Source: Paratinospora sagittata (lineage: Eukaryota; Streptophyta; Magnoliopsida; Ranunculales; Menispermaceae). From it: 64,000 nt of DNA. The notes beneath the pieces were generated by a model. The model saw nothing but the letters and a program-made list of their open reading frames with translations. It was not told where the DNA came from and did no database searches. Below are positions 37,037 to 49,032 of the stretch, one piece after another. The DNA lies in the NCBI GenBank assembly GCA_035771175.1, contig CM069607.1, positions 5,329,501 through 5,393,500 of the forward strand, read 5' to 3'. How positions within the stretch are numbered: position 1 is the first letter of the stretch; every line of letters begins with the position of its first letter. The position numbers and the translations under genes are program-made.

Positions 37037-38209
37037 ATATGATTGTTAGAATGTTTACTTATAACAATTATAAAAATGTATATGCACATTGATCAATATG
37101 AATATTGATGCAGTATGTACTTCATGCCTTTTAAATCCTTGGGACCATCATTTTGAAGCTTTAAATATACCTCATAAATCCTTTAGGGATTTTTCACATA
37201 TATATTATTTTTATCAATGGATTAATATATTTCCTCATGGATATGCAACATGATTTACCTGTTTGGACTTCTGGCCCAAATAGCTCTCGATTTTTTAATG
37301 AGTTTAGCTATATTTTAACTTGCTCATTTCCACCTTTTTAATGTCAACATTCTTTCATATTTTATGGTTTGGAATCTCATAATATCAAATGACACTTTAA
37401 AATATTGTCAGAAGCAACATTAATATTTTTATTCCACAGCCTTCAAATTTGAATGGACTCAAATATAAACGGATTAAGGATTCTCTAATATTTATTTCTC
37501 TTTAAGAATATAAATTCTCCAATTCATATATCTTTATGAGATACGTATACCAATTCAAGGCATATTTATTTCTCAATTTATATCTCTTCAGGAGATATGC
37601 ATACCACTTCAGGGTATAAATTATTTTTCAATTAATATATCTTCAGGAGATACACATACCAATTCAAGGTATATTTTTCATGCAATATTTGTTTGCCAAT
37701 CCATTCCTTATTTTAGAATGTTTATACATTTATCAATCATATGTATATACATTCTACTTTAGGAAGTCGTGTCTTTTGATTTTACTGGTCAACCACACTT
37801 TAGATGTGTTATTTGCAAATTGTCCTTGAGGGACTAAATATAAATATATCAGATAACTAATTTTCAAATTCTTTTGCAAATGATTGATAATATAAACTTA
37901 TCATTTGAACTTCTGGTTCACATTAGCTTATACTGTCTGCCAAACAATTTTACATGTCATTCTATTGACATTTTTCTTTTCTCCCCCTAATAGTGTGAGG
38001 ATTGTCTTACACTAGTTTGTATTGTATTCTGGCAATTTTGCATACCATTCTTCTTAAATTGACTATTTCTCCCTCTAATAGTGAGAAAATTGTTTTATAT
38101 TGAGCAAAAATATTAATGATCAATGTAATTTAGTTTGTATAATATCTCATTTCATACAATAATCATTGTCATTTACTTTGTACAACATATCATAATTGTT
38201 ATATTTTTA
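37037..38209. other. AT-rich remnant of the copia element with a 54-base tandem repeat
   Basis: No coding frame. At 37527-37690 three units of about 54 bases follow one another (tctttatgagatacgtatac, tcttcaggagatatgcatac, tcttcaggagatacacatac). Words such as tctccccctaatagtg are of the kind found in copia leader/UTR sequence. Confidence 0.4.
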
Positions 38210-38740
38210 GGGTCCATTTGGTATGCGGGATAGGATGATATTATTTTTGTGAGATTGAATTGGACAAGATAGGATAAAATATAATAGGATTAAAAATAGT
38301 GTAATCTTATGTTTGGTGAAACACATGAGATTAATATAAAAATTAATTAAATATTTCTTTTAAACTTAATTTCTTAAAATTATATTATTAAATAAATAAA
38401 TAAAACAACAACTCGCTGGTTTTGCATCGCAAAACCAGTTGCAAATAGCAATTTTTTTTTAAAAAAAAAAGGAAGAAGAAGGAGAAGAAGAAGAAGGAAA
38501 TCGAAGTAGAAGAAGAGGATATATAAAAAAAAGGTGCGGATAAAATAATCCCGACATTTTGGTTGAGATTATTTTATTCGATACAGCTGGATAAATTGAG
38601 CAATGGGATTATTTTATTTCATAACAGCATAATAAGATGAACAATGGGATTATTTTAATCCTATCAGAGTGTGCTTCCAAACGTGGGGATAAGATTAATT
38701 TTAATCCTATCCCATCCTATCATTTGTACCAAATGGCCCC
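38210..38740. mobile_element. Tourist-like (PIF/Harbinger) MITE
   Basis: The left end gggtccatttggtatgcggg and the right end tgtaccaaatggcccc are inverted repeats (complement ggggccatttggtaca). Both sides are flanked by TTA, the PIF/Harbinger target duplication. Inner copies of ggatgata/tatcatcc-like and ttttaatcctatc words extend the inverted structure. 531 bases with a purine-rich centre (gaagaagaaggagaag). No transposase. Confidence 0.85.
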
Positions 38741-39413
38741 TTAATGACTTGTGACACGTCGTTATATCACCAATATTATATTTGTTGGTGATGAATTTTT
38801 CAAACAAAATATATATCAATTGTCGTATCAACATAATTTTGTCACTGTCGATGTCATCAATATTGACGTATTACATGTGCAACAACACTTGTGTCTCTGT
38901 AATTTCTTTATTTAAACTGAACGGTGAAAGAGTAAGGGCTCATTGCTACAGTACAATTTATGATATTCAAAGTAAAATGGATTCGTTAACTTGTGTAAGG
39001 GGCGAAAAGGGAACTAGTTCTAATCCCGACACCAACTTACCAACAACCATTATTGTACAGGGTTCTCTTTTAAAGCAAGCTAAGGAAAAGAAATAGATTC
39101 AGCGACCTCTTAGAGCAAAACGTCTTCGTAAGGGTCCTAAAGTTGGTTCTTTCTCTGCTGTGATTGGATGTTCTAGTCAGACCAATGTAGTCAAATCTTC
39201 CAATAAGGAAGATGACATGAAATCTTTACCTGCTTTCACTGTGCTAAACAATGATGATCATATTATTGACATTCGTGAAGGTAAGGTGGAGAAATATTTG
39301 TCTCTATCTCCTGAGGAACACTCTCTCAAAGCTTTGTCACAGTTTTCCAAGGTAATTATTTATTTTATTTTATTTTTATTTATTTTTGAACTAAAATTTA
39401 TTTTTCCTTTTTT
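38741..39413 (+). other. Unassigned coding-like sequence
   Basis: In 38935-39350 a reading frame with one stop (tag at about 39094) runs on: SSNPDTNLPTTIIVQG..., then RAKRLRKGPKVGSFSAVIG..., then HIIDIREGKVEKYLSLSPEE and LSQFSK before a gtaatt donor-like site. Composition is more protein-like than the AT-rich surroundings. No family is recognised; it may be a broken exon or part of a retroelement. Confidence 0.25.
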
Positions 39414-39910
39414 TTAAGAAACTTTTATATACCATACCGTTTCCTTGGAGTTACAAAATTTGGCCCCAATTAATTGGTCAAACAGATCATCAATGCGAGG
39501 AAGTGGATACTTATTCTTCACAGTCACCTTATTTAGCTGACGGTAGTCTATGCACAATCGAAGACTCCCGTCATTCTTCTTAACGAACAACACAGGTTCT
39601 CCCCAAGGTGACATACTAGGGGAAATAAATCCCTTGCCCATCAACTCATCAAGCTGGGCTCTGAGTTCATTCAACTCATTCGGTATCATACGATACGGTG
39701 GGATGGAAATGGGTTTTGTCCCGGACATCAACTCAATGATAAAGTCTACCTTTTGCTTAGGCGGTAAGCTAGGTAACTCATCAGGAAAAACCTCTGGGTA
39801 CTCACAGACTACAAGAATGTCTGCTAATTGAACGCCCTATCCCACATCATGCACTGGCTTCAAACTAGCCATCGTAACAACCTCGTCATCAGTGGCTAAT
39901 CTACCCTAGG
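39414..39910 (-). pseudogene. Ty3/gypsy reverse transcriptase fragment
   Basis: The minus strand reads [20 protein letters not shown], then [46 protein letters not shown] and [16 protein letters not shown]. This is the N-terminal half of a gypsy RT, from the protease-RT linker to before the catalytic aspartates. It breaks off near 39445 and abuts LTR-like sequence at 39911. Confidence 0.85.
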
Positions 39911-41240
39911 TGTCGCGACCCCTTCCCGGGTGACGTCACGATTGACATAGTACCCCAGAGAATGTCACAACCCGACAACATCTGAGGCACTGATAAGCCT
40001 CTACTCAGAAGGTTACATACAATCCAAAGACATAATCTGTATATGATTGGGATAGTTGAATTAAATACCGAGATATCGCATCATCATCCAGAATATGAGG
40101 TCATCGACCCACTCCATAAGATTCGACTATACTTACTATAAACATGGAACTTCAAAATGTTCTTTTATTATTATTCCATTTATCATATATAGATCAAAAT
40201 TTTATCACGAACTATATGTTATATATCATAGTATCTGTGATAATTATATAAACTAACAAAAGTTCAAACACAAATATCTTCTACTATTTTCCTTATGTAC
40301 AAATCAAAACTCACATCTAAAAGAAGTAAGGCAGGCTACACCAACTCTAAGCCTTGCCCTTTCTTTTACGATCTGATCCTGAAAAATATAAGGAAAAATG
40401 GAATGAGCTCAACTAGCTCAGTGAATACTTTTCACAAAAATCTCCACATATGCATTTATGAAAGACATGTATGAAACTTGAAATAACATTCATAAATTTA
40501 AATGCATCAATGAAATATACATGATACATGCTTCAAACTAAACATAACATCATGCATTAGTTTTAGAAAAGCCTCAACAGGAGGTCGAAGATCAGGGTAA
40601 TACATGCCTACACTTCCCCTATCACGCTATGGGTTCAGACCAACGAATTTGCGTACACTTCCTCCATCACACGTATAAGTTCAGACTAATGCATTATCCC
40701 AATCAATCTCTATACCATCACATTCTCTAGTAATTCGAAAATCACATTTTCATTTCGAAGAACAAGTGAGTAGAAAGACAATAACGCTAAGGTGTTGATG
40801 CAAACACCCAAGGTCATACCAATGTATAAGTCTCTAAGTTTGACAGACATCTCATGGCCTTCGAATCTCACAATGCATCCGACACATACCATGTTAGGGT
40901 AAATCCTCTCACCTGCCGCCGTACTCGAGATCAATGAGGTACTAGTCCTAATAATAGACAACCACAATCTATTAACCACACTACCAGGGCCCAAGCACTT
41001 GTATAGGCGTAGGAATTGCTTTTTCTCTCTCTTGAACGCAAGAGTCTTCTTATAGCTATATCTTACCATTGGATTGAACCAAAAGAAAACATCAATCTAC
41101 TCGAATACGTTAATAACTGATCGAGTCAGTGAGGACGAGCCAGTGAGTGGGAAACAAAAATTAGACTCTCTTTCTTCTGAACCAAGACATACCCGATGAT
41201 AAGCAAAAAGTAAAACCAACATCAATCAAGACTTACATCA
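39911..41240 (-). mobile_element. LTR-like segment of a gypsy element
   Basis: Starts on the plus strand with tgtcgcgaccccttcccggg, resembling the end of the solo LTR at 41351 (tgtcacgacgcccctgacg). It also contains an internal ctcaactagctcagtgaata like the ctcagtgaat of the other LTRs. The far border is unclear, and no matching target duplication was found. Confidence 0.45.
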
Positions 41241-41350
41241 AAGAATCACAAATGCTAATAGTACCTTCGATCAATTGCTTGTTAGCCTTTGGATCTGCCT
41301 GTGTGACAGCTCGGGCTTGCTCCCTAGTAGCAACTGGAGTAGGACTGAAC

Positions 41351-43261
41351 TGTCACGACGCCCCTGACGTAGTTTGACGTCATGACCGACACAACGTATT
41401 ATACATTGTACATACCCATATACAATATACAATACACTGTTAGCCTCAACGGACATTCACAAAAATTCCCCATATACCACAAATCAAATCAAATCAAATC
41501 AAATCAAATATATATATATATATAGATGATCATTCCACTCACATTCATTCCATTCATTCTACAAATTAAATTTTCACCTGATAAATATCTATGATCATCT
41601 CATTCCATCATCCAAACATTATATAATATGACACAACCCATCTAGGTGATAGTATATCTCTAGTATGTGATAATTATACATGTCAAAATAACAAACATAT
41701 AACCTATTTTCTCCAAGCATACATACACATACCAGAACGAAGGCTCACGTGATTATCACTCACAGATTTTTCCTTTTCCCTTCGACTCAATACCTAAAAT
41801 ATTGGAGGAAATGAAGTGAGCAAACAACAACTCAGTGAATATAGGTCTTGACATGACAATCGCATGCATTTTAGGAAACATGGCATATGAAATCGATTTA
41901 AAACATTTCAAAAACACATATGCACCATTCATCAAAATAATATACGTGCACTCAATATTGCTCATTCATAAATATTTTACCATCTCCCTCCTTTAAGGCA
42001 AGAGAGCGGGTCTAACCCTTGTATGGCCGTGCAAGGTAGCCGCAGCCTCTCATTACCCAATTCATAGTCATTTTAAGGATCGCAACCCTTGTCAGGATAG
42101 GCCTACTGACAATGAGGACTCGCAAAACTTCATCCGGGTCTAATTCCTAACGAAATGACATCATTACAAACTCCAATTGCTAAAATCAGTTTACATGATC
42201 CATAAAACTCAATGCATTATATATAAATATAACATGCATACAATCAAACATTTTATATGTGTACAATGTCATACAAGAACCAAATCAAGAAAACTATACG
42301 CACAGTGGTTCCACGGGGTTTCTCAGTTAATCGAGCAACAATAAATGTCCATCACAATTGCTTCCTCAAGAGCATTTATCCATGCACTTGAGCTCTTAAT
42401 TTAAACACTGAAATGAACCATAGATTATAATGTGAATCACCATTCCAACTCACCAAAATACTATGACTACACTCAAATTTTCTAGCTGGTTCAACAGCTA
42501 AGATGATGTTATTTCACCATGAAAATACATATGAAAACATATGTCATATCCACAAAGCATGTTCTTACTATCGAAACGTCCGGAATTCAGTTCTTTACGA
42601 TTCTATGATCTCAAACCGGAGTTTCATTGGATTCTAATTCCATTTTATTCACTGGATATGATTATACTATTCATATCGCTGTTCACGTTAACTATTCATT
42701 CGAAAGATGTAAATTTTTACTAAAATGATCAAACGATTCCAAAAATCATGAAATTAGCATCGATGCACGAAGAAAAAGAGTGAAAATCACTTACCGCAGG
42801 TCCTGATTTCCCGCGAATCCCGCGTTTCCCCTTTTTTTTCTTCTCCTTCTTTTCTCTGCCCGTTCTTCCCTTTCTCTCGGTTCTTCTTTCTTTCTATTTT
42901 TTTTTCATTTCTTCCTCAACGACTTATTTATTTATTTATTTTATTTTTTTGTCTTTTTTCCATATGAGTACTGTTCACGGTACTGTTCGATGAACAGTAC
43001 CCGCAAATGAACAGTAATGTATTTTTATTTTATTTTTTTCTTACTTCATTCATCCTCTTCTTGTATACACGCAACCCACATGAGACATACACGTGTTGTA
43101 AATCGAGTTCTATTTAAAATCACATTCCGAACTCACTTTCGACATTTTCAAGTTCATTTCACACATGTACACATGGCTTTAATGTACTTATACGTGTATT
43201 ATACATCTCGATATATGCGTACCTCAACGTATATATTTAATTAAAATTACGGGGTGTTACA
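41351..43261 (-). mobile_element. Solo LTR of a gypsy retrotransposon
   Basis: Plus-strand ends are tgtcacgacgcccc and ggggtgttaca, that is TG...CA on either strand. The minus-strand start tgtaacaccccgtaatttta is a common plant gypsy LTR start. It is flanked by the 5-base direct repeat tgaac (41346-41350 and 43262-43266). It interrupts the gag frame of an older gypsy element: the codons up to VFATQF on one side continue as PTPVATREQARAVTQ on the other. About 1.9 kb. A related truncated copy lies at 48162 in the opposite orientation. Confidence 0.88.
41486..41523. repeat. (AAATC)n and (TA)n microsatellite inside the solo LTR
   Basis: Five tandem aatca-type units followed by a TA run. Confidence 0.85.
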
Positions 43262-44426
43262 TGAACTGTGTAGCAAACACTCTGCGTGGACACTCATTCC
43301 TCTTGTACCCTGAAACACCGCACTCGAAACATATAATCGGCCTCGGTGCCCAAGGTGTTGATGATACAACCTGCGACTCTGCTCTGGCTGTCTGTTTTTC
43401 TACTGTGCCTAGCCGAACTCTGCTACTGCTGGGGGCTGCCTGACATTTGCACACTCTGGCTTGGAACTAGTGGTGCAACTGACACTGAAGCAGAGGCTGC
43501 TGATACCTCATACTAACTGCCACCAAACCTTGGCTTCTTATATTTTTGGTATTTCTTACCATAAAACTGACCCGCTGGCTGTGTCTGTCCTGAAGGAACT
43601 GTAGGTGCCTGTACTGTGACTGACGTCTTCATCCGGGAGTGAGCCTTTGTAGTCTCAACGTCAGCTGCTTGTAACATCGCCTGAGTGTAAGTCTGAACGC
43701 CAGCAAGTGCTAATCCCTGGCAGATACGGTCACGGAACCCATCTCGTATCCTCTGCATGCGAAGGTAGTCAGTCGATACCATCTCAGGAGCGAAGAGTGC
43801 CAAGCGGTTAAACTCCTGCTCGTACTACCTCGCTGATCGACTGCCCTGGGTCAGGTGCATAAACTCGATCATCCTCTGATCGCGCTCTGATCTCAGATAG
43901 AACTCCTCGTATAAAAGTTTTTTAAACTTGGTTCACGCATCGACCATGCGGTCCAGTCTCAGCCACCAATCATCAGCCCTGTTGATAAGCTTAAACCTGG
44001 TCAACCTCACTTTATCAACCTCAAAAGCTTGCATGTCGCTGAAAATAGTCTCCATCCGCCTGAGCCACATCTCAATTGTCTCAATGCAAAGGCCTCTTGT
44101 AAACTCCGTTAGGCTTTTGATCCGGAAGGCCTTCATGACCCTTTCATAACGCTCTGACTCAGTCCTCTGCTCGGGAATACCCACTGCCTCAACCGTGTAC
44201 CTCAGCTTGGACGCATGAACCTCAGTTGGTCCAGCCCTATCCCCCACGGCCATGCCAACACTACTGTGCTCCCTCTCAACTGGAACACTTGGCTGCGGCT
44301 GCCTGTTCCATGGACCTAGGTAAGCAGTGCGAGAATCTAATTCTGCTGCTGCTGTATCTAGGTCTAAGGAGCCTGCTGAGCAGCTAGTAAGGCCTCAATT
44401 TGCCTAAAACGCTCATCCGGGTCCAT
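43262..44426 (-). pseudogene. Ty3/gypsy gag, broken
   Basis: On the minus strand gag starts MDPDERFRQIEALLAAQQAP at 44426. A stop and frame changes follow. The retrotrans-gag core is readable at 44253-43933 (WLRRMETIFSDMQAFEVDKV, ADDWWLRL) and 43803-43513. At 43454-43257 a CCHC knuckle reads CFECGVSGYKRNEC, with Tyr in place of the usual His. The frame is cut by the solo LTR at 43261 and continues briefly before 41350. Not functional. Confidence 0.85.
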
Positions 44427-44819
44427 GGTTGGTTCTGAATTTTCTCTCTTGTAAATGTAAAATTCACAAATAAGGAAAAGTCCTTCAGAAATACAATCCA
44501 TGAGAGTTGTTATCCCTAAGATAACTACTCATACTCATAACCGTAAAAGAAATCATAATATCTTATAAGTTTTTAATTATTTTTAAGGATTTTAAACCTA
44601 AAACACTCATTTAGGTACCAAAGTTGTCAAACTTTGGTCATTATTGACACTCACGCGTGTCCACGATCGTGACTCAGAAATAGTTTTACGGCCAGCCTCT
44701 CGACTGCACCAACCACACTGGTGGCAAGCCAATGTGGACATGTCAAGGTAAGAGTCGGTGCTTTGCCACCCTAACATTGTGAGAACCCCTGATCATGATC
44801 CGAATCCGCCCTCTGCAAA

Positions 44820-44838
44820 CCCACTCTGATACCAAAGT
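44820..44838 (-). other. Primer binding site of the gypsy element
   Basis: On the minus strand the bases after the LTR end read actttggtatcagagtggg. tggtatcagag is the classic complement of the 3' end of initiator methionine tRNA. This fixes the LTR border at 44839. Confidence 0.8.
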
Positions 44839-45490
44839 TGTCATGACCCACGAGCTGTGACGTAATGATCGGCACGAAACCCCGTGTATATCCTCCCTCG
44901 ACATACACGGTGTAAAAAAAAATTAGGCGAGTCCGGGCGGGGTGTGACACACGGTATCCCGATAAGCCTTCTAAAACACACCATAATCGCAAATACACAA
45001 CAATAAACACATGGAAATAAAATAAGATCATAAAAAAAATACCAAAATGACGACCTGAATTTTTTTTTTCTTTTTCTCCAAGTCCATAGTGTTTAAAAGT
45101 ACAAAATATACTTAACTATAAGTACAAACCTATCTAAATATTAAGTAAAAGTATTAGGTGTTACATAGTATAATTTATCAAAATAAATGCGGAAAAGTAC
45201 TAACACTTACATCAACAAAAGTACGGGGACGCTTCGCAGCTAAACTTTTCTCCTTCCCCTTCCTATCAGGTCCTAAAAAGATAAGGATGAGAGTGAGCTA
45301 CAATAAACTCAGTGAATGTTCTATACAAGTGACAACATATATATGCATTTAATTAAAACATTGAAAGATCATTAAAACCATTTAAATAATCATGAGAGCA
45401 AGCAAGATTACATACATGCCAATTTAATGTATCATATCATAAAGAAGACAATGCATACCATTTATAAACATGCATATGCAACCTAAACAT
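44839..45490 (-). mobile_element. 5' LTR of the gypsy element (truncated)
   Basis: On the plus strand it starts tgtcatgacccacgagctgt, similar to the start of the solo LTR. It contains aaactcagtgaatg as in the other LTRs. It adjoins the primer binding site and gag in the right order. It is cut near 45490 by another LTR-like element. Confidence 0.6.
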
Positions 45491-45491
45491 G

Positions 45492-48161
45492 TGACGCCCC
45501 AAAAATTATTTCATCTAGCCCATAACCCAATTGCATTTTGCCCAAACTCTATGTGTTGCCTTGATATGTTTGGTGTTTGTTTGATGGTTGTTTAATGTTT
45601 GTATATTTGATGCTTGATAATGTATATAAATATGTGCATCATAAATTGTATATGGGTCATGTTAAATTAAAGTATAATGCATATGTTATTATTTATGCAT
45701 GGGCCCGTTAAACCATGAATTGATATGTGTTAGGATTGATTGATTAAAAAGATAAATGAAAATGAAAATTTGGTGTATTAAATGGATTGGACATTTAAAA
45801 TACATGGGAGAATGAGATTGGTTAAAGTACATGTGGTTGGTATGGGCAGTATGAGACCAACACATGTCAAGTTGGTGCATGAGAATGGACAAGTGTCCCA
45901 TGCCCCATTTCTTTTTTCCAACACATGTCAAGTTGGTGCATGAGACCAACAAATGTCAAGTTGGTGCATGAGAATGGACAAGTGTCTCATGCCCCATTTC
46001 TCTTCTCTAATACATGTCAAGTTGGTGCATGAAAATGGACAAGTGTCCCATGCCCCATTTCTCTTCTCCAACACAGGTCAAGTTGGTGCATGAGACCAAC
46101 ACATATCAAGTTGGTGCGTGAGAATGGACAAGTGTTCCATGCCCCATTTCTCTTCTCCAATACATGTCAAGTTGGTGTATGAAAATGGACAAGTGTCCCA
46201 TACCCCATTTCTTCTCTCCAACACAAGTCAAGGTTGGTGCATGAGAGTGGACAAGTGTCCCATCCCTACTTCTCTTCCCCAAGGAAGTCTTACAGGGTGA
46301 GATGAGTAGAGAGAAAGGAAAAAAAAAGAGAAAGGAAAAAAGAAGAGAAAGAAAGAGGGAGTTGCTTTGAGGAAAATCTGTGCAACGTTTTCATCAAAGA
46401 ACTGGATCTTAAGGATATATGGTTCGATTGAGCTCAAAATTTGTTAGCATGTTCGTAGCTTATGGTTATTCATTCTGTCGGTGGATATCTTAATTAGAGT
46501 TTTCTTCTAAGAGATATAACCTCTCAAACAAATCTGGTAGGAAAGTCTGAATTTCTCTCACAGTTTTGATCAAACTAATAGATTTCCTAAATCTACCGTT
46601 GGATGGATATGATATTTAGGTATGTGGTTTAAAACTGACCTTTATGCATTATGAACGGTGTAGATGTTTATGGATTAAGTATGTTGTGTGATATAGTCAT
46701 CTGAGTTTGAGTATTTGCAGCAGGAAAGAAGAAATTATCTGATTAGAGACTTGTTCATCAAAGTGGCTTATCTTTTCTGTCCATCGTTGGATTGAGCTGA
46801 TTTTTGGAAAAAAGGTTTGGTTCTTAACATACTTCAATCTGTACGATTGATTTTGTGATTAAATATTTATGTTGGTAGATTGATACATCTGAACAGAATA
46901 TTAAATGAAGAATTGGTAGGGTTGCTTGTATTAGACCTAAACTTAGAATATGAACTTAGACCTTTCCAAATAGCTTGCATGTCAACTATGTTGACCTAGT
47001 TTCCATTGTTGATGAACCCATGATGCAAAATTAGTGATATACATGGCTGAACATGGTGACCTAGTGTAAATCGGCAATATGGCCTAAGTATGGAAAATTT
47101 CATATTTTAGGGCTTTTGATGCTTTTGGCCTAGAATCATTGAATTGATGCAACTTATGTTTAATTAAGCATGATTAGGGTTGATTATGCTACTGATTTGG
47201 TGGTTGTGACAATATAATGGGTTATGTCTACTTGTGATAAAATGACCCAATTTGAGCATGTTTATGCCTAAGGAATTGAAAATCAGTATTTTTGAATAAT
47301 AGAATGGTTTATGAATGAGAACAATGCATTAGAGGCCTAAGTTATGTGATTTGAGTTGAATGGTGGGATTAGATGAGATTTAGGCCTATTGTCTATATGT
47401 GGGCTGATTTAGGGTTGATGTGTAATGTTTATGTGATTGAGCATAGAAATTGATGTATGGTTGGATATTGATGAATGTTTCAGGACCTTGATTGGATTGA
47501 TTCGGTTTAGTGTCCGTGTGTAGTTAGATACTCTTGCGAGGCTTAGTTGTGAGTAGACTTCATTTATGATTATATCTTTTATGTCATCGTATCACTTATA
47601 TATATTGTATGTTGAAAGCATGAATGTGTTCTAATGTTTTAAATGATGCATTGATTTGAGAAAACCTTATGACTTTGGTTGGGCCCATCTATCTGGCTAA
47701 TAGGGGGATTTAACCTTGTCATAGGAGAGTTTTAAAAAGGAAATATTTAGGGATGAGAACGGTATGGTGAAATAGACGTGCACTACTAACCCCAAATAAA
47801 CATGATTGGGGTCAACGATACGGTGATAAAGGAGTAGTCATATCTCGAGGGCCTTGCCTGCGAGAGAATCCAAAACCTCGATGTGAGTTGAGAAGCATTT
47901 TGATTGAATTGTGTTTGAAATTATGATATATTATATTTTAGACTATGTAATTATAACACTTACCACATTGTAGTATGAGTGAGTTGAGACTTGTTAGATA
48001 TACCATGTGGGCAAATGAGAGTTTTTTTATACCCATAGTTTTGGACTTTATGACGGTTTTATTTATGGTTTATTTTTATGGAATATCTTTTGTCTTGGAT
48101 GATTAATACGATTGGTAGTTTTGTTTAGTACCTTTTTATGTTATTTCGTTGTTTGAGATAA
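45492..48161 (+). mobile_element. LTR-like element containing a minisatellite
   Basis: Starts tgtgacgccccaaaaattat in plus orientation. It has plant gypsy-LTR traits (ggcttagttgtgagtagact, gttgggcccatctatctggc) but no coding frame and no confirmed end. It stops where the next LTR begins at 48162. It holds the tandem repeat at 45855-46280. Confidence 0.45.
45855..46280 (+). repeat. Minisatellite, six units of about 60-90 bases
   Basis: The unit reads acacatgtcaagttggtgca, tgagaatggacaagtgtccc, atgccccatttctcttctcc. Six successive units are visible. Units 2 and 4 carry an extra ~28-base inner duplication (catgagaccaacacatgtca), while units 3 and 5 do not, giving an alternating long/short pattern. 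Confidence 0.9.
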
Positions 48162-49032
48162 TGTAACACCCCATAATTTTAATTAAATACATACATTAAA
48201 ATATACGTAGATCAAGATATATAATACACGTATCTTATACGTAGGAGCCAAATATACGTGTGTATGTTGAGTAAAGAAAGAAGATGATACCTATGAGATC
48301 ATCTTATATGGGTGCTTACAAGTTAAACATTGGAGTTGATTTAAATTGATTAATTTATGGGGTTGGTTAATTGAGTATATAGAAGAAGAAGAAGAGGAAT
48401 GAAGTAAGAATAAAATAAAATAAAAATATATTACTGTTCACTTGCGGGTACTGTTTAACAAACAATATTGTGAACGATACTCAGATGGAAAGATAAAAAG
48501 ATAATAAAAAAAAAGTTAAATGAGTTGCTGAATGAAAAAAAAACAGAGAGAAAACGAACGAAAATGAAAGAAAGGGCAGAGAGAAGAAGGAGAAGAAGGA
48601 GAAGAAGAAAAAGGGAAAACGCGGGATTCACACGAAATTCGGACCTGCGGTAAGTGATTTTCACTCTCTTTCTTCGTGAAATTACTATCTAAGCTAGATG
48701 TAATGATTCTAGCAGACTAATTTTAGCTATGAGAGCCGTTTTACGGTGTTTTGACAAATTTGGGTTTTGACCCAACGTGAATAAAAAATCCACTAGACAG
48801 GTAGAAAAATACTCCCTGGACTGTTGGGACCCCGAATATGTTGTTAGATTCTATTTCATAAGTTTTGGAGACCGTTTGACAATTTAAATATAATTTACAT
48901 GTTTTGAATAAATAGTGACGAATAATATTATGAACAGTAATGTAAATAGTATTATAAACAGCGATGTAAACAGTGATGTGAATAGTTTGGGTAGAAAACA
49001 ACGATGTAACCTTTTAAATAATAGGTTATGAG
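48162..49032 (+). mobile_element. Truncated LTR, same family as the solo LTR, opposite strand
   Basis: Starts tgtaacaccccataatttta. It shares with the complement of 41351-43261 the words gaatgaagtaagaataaaa, ttactgttcacttgcgggta, gggaaaacgcgggattc and cggacctgcggtaagtgatt. It is cut by the palindrome at about 49033. Confidence 0.75.

Noticed and set aside
39414..44426. Endogenous pararetrovirus
   Set aside because: RT and gag read as Ty3/gypsy with a tRNA-Met primer site next to an LTR and a CCHC gag; no movement-protein or coat-type frame is seen.
45855..46280. Regular repeats resembling a CRISPR array
   Set aside because: Units are contiguous minisatellite copies without unique spacers, in a plant genome, inside an LTR-like element.
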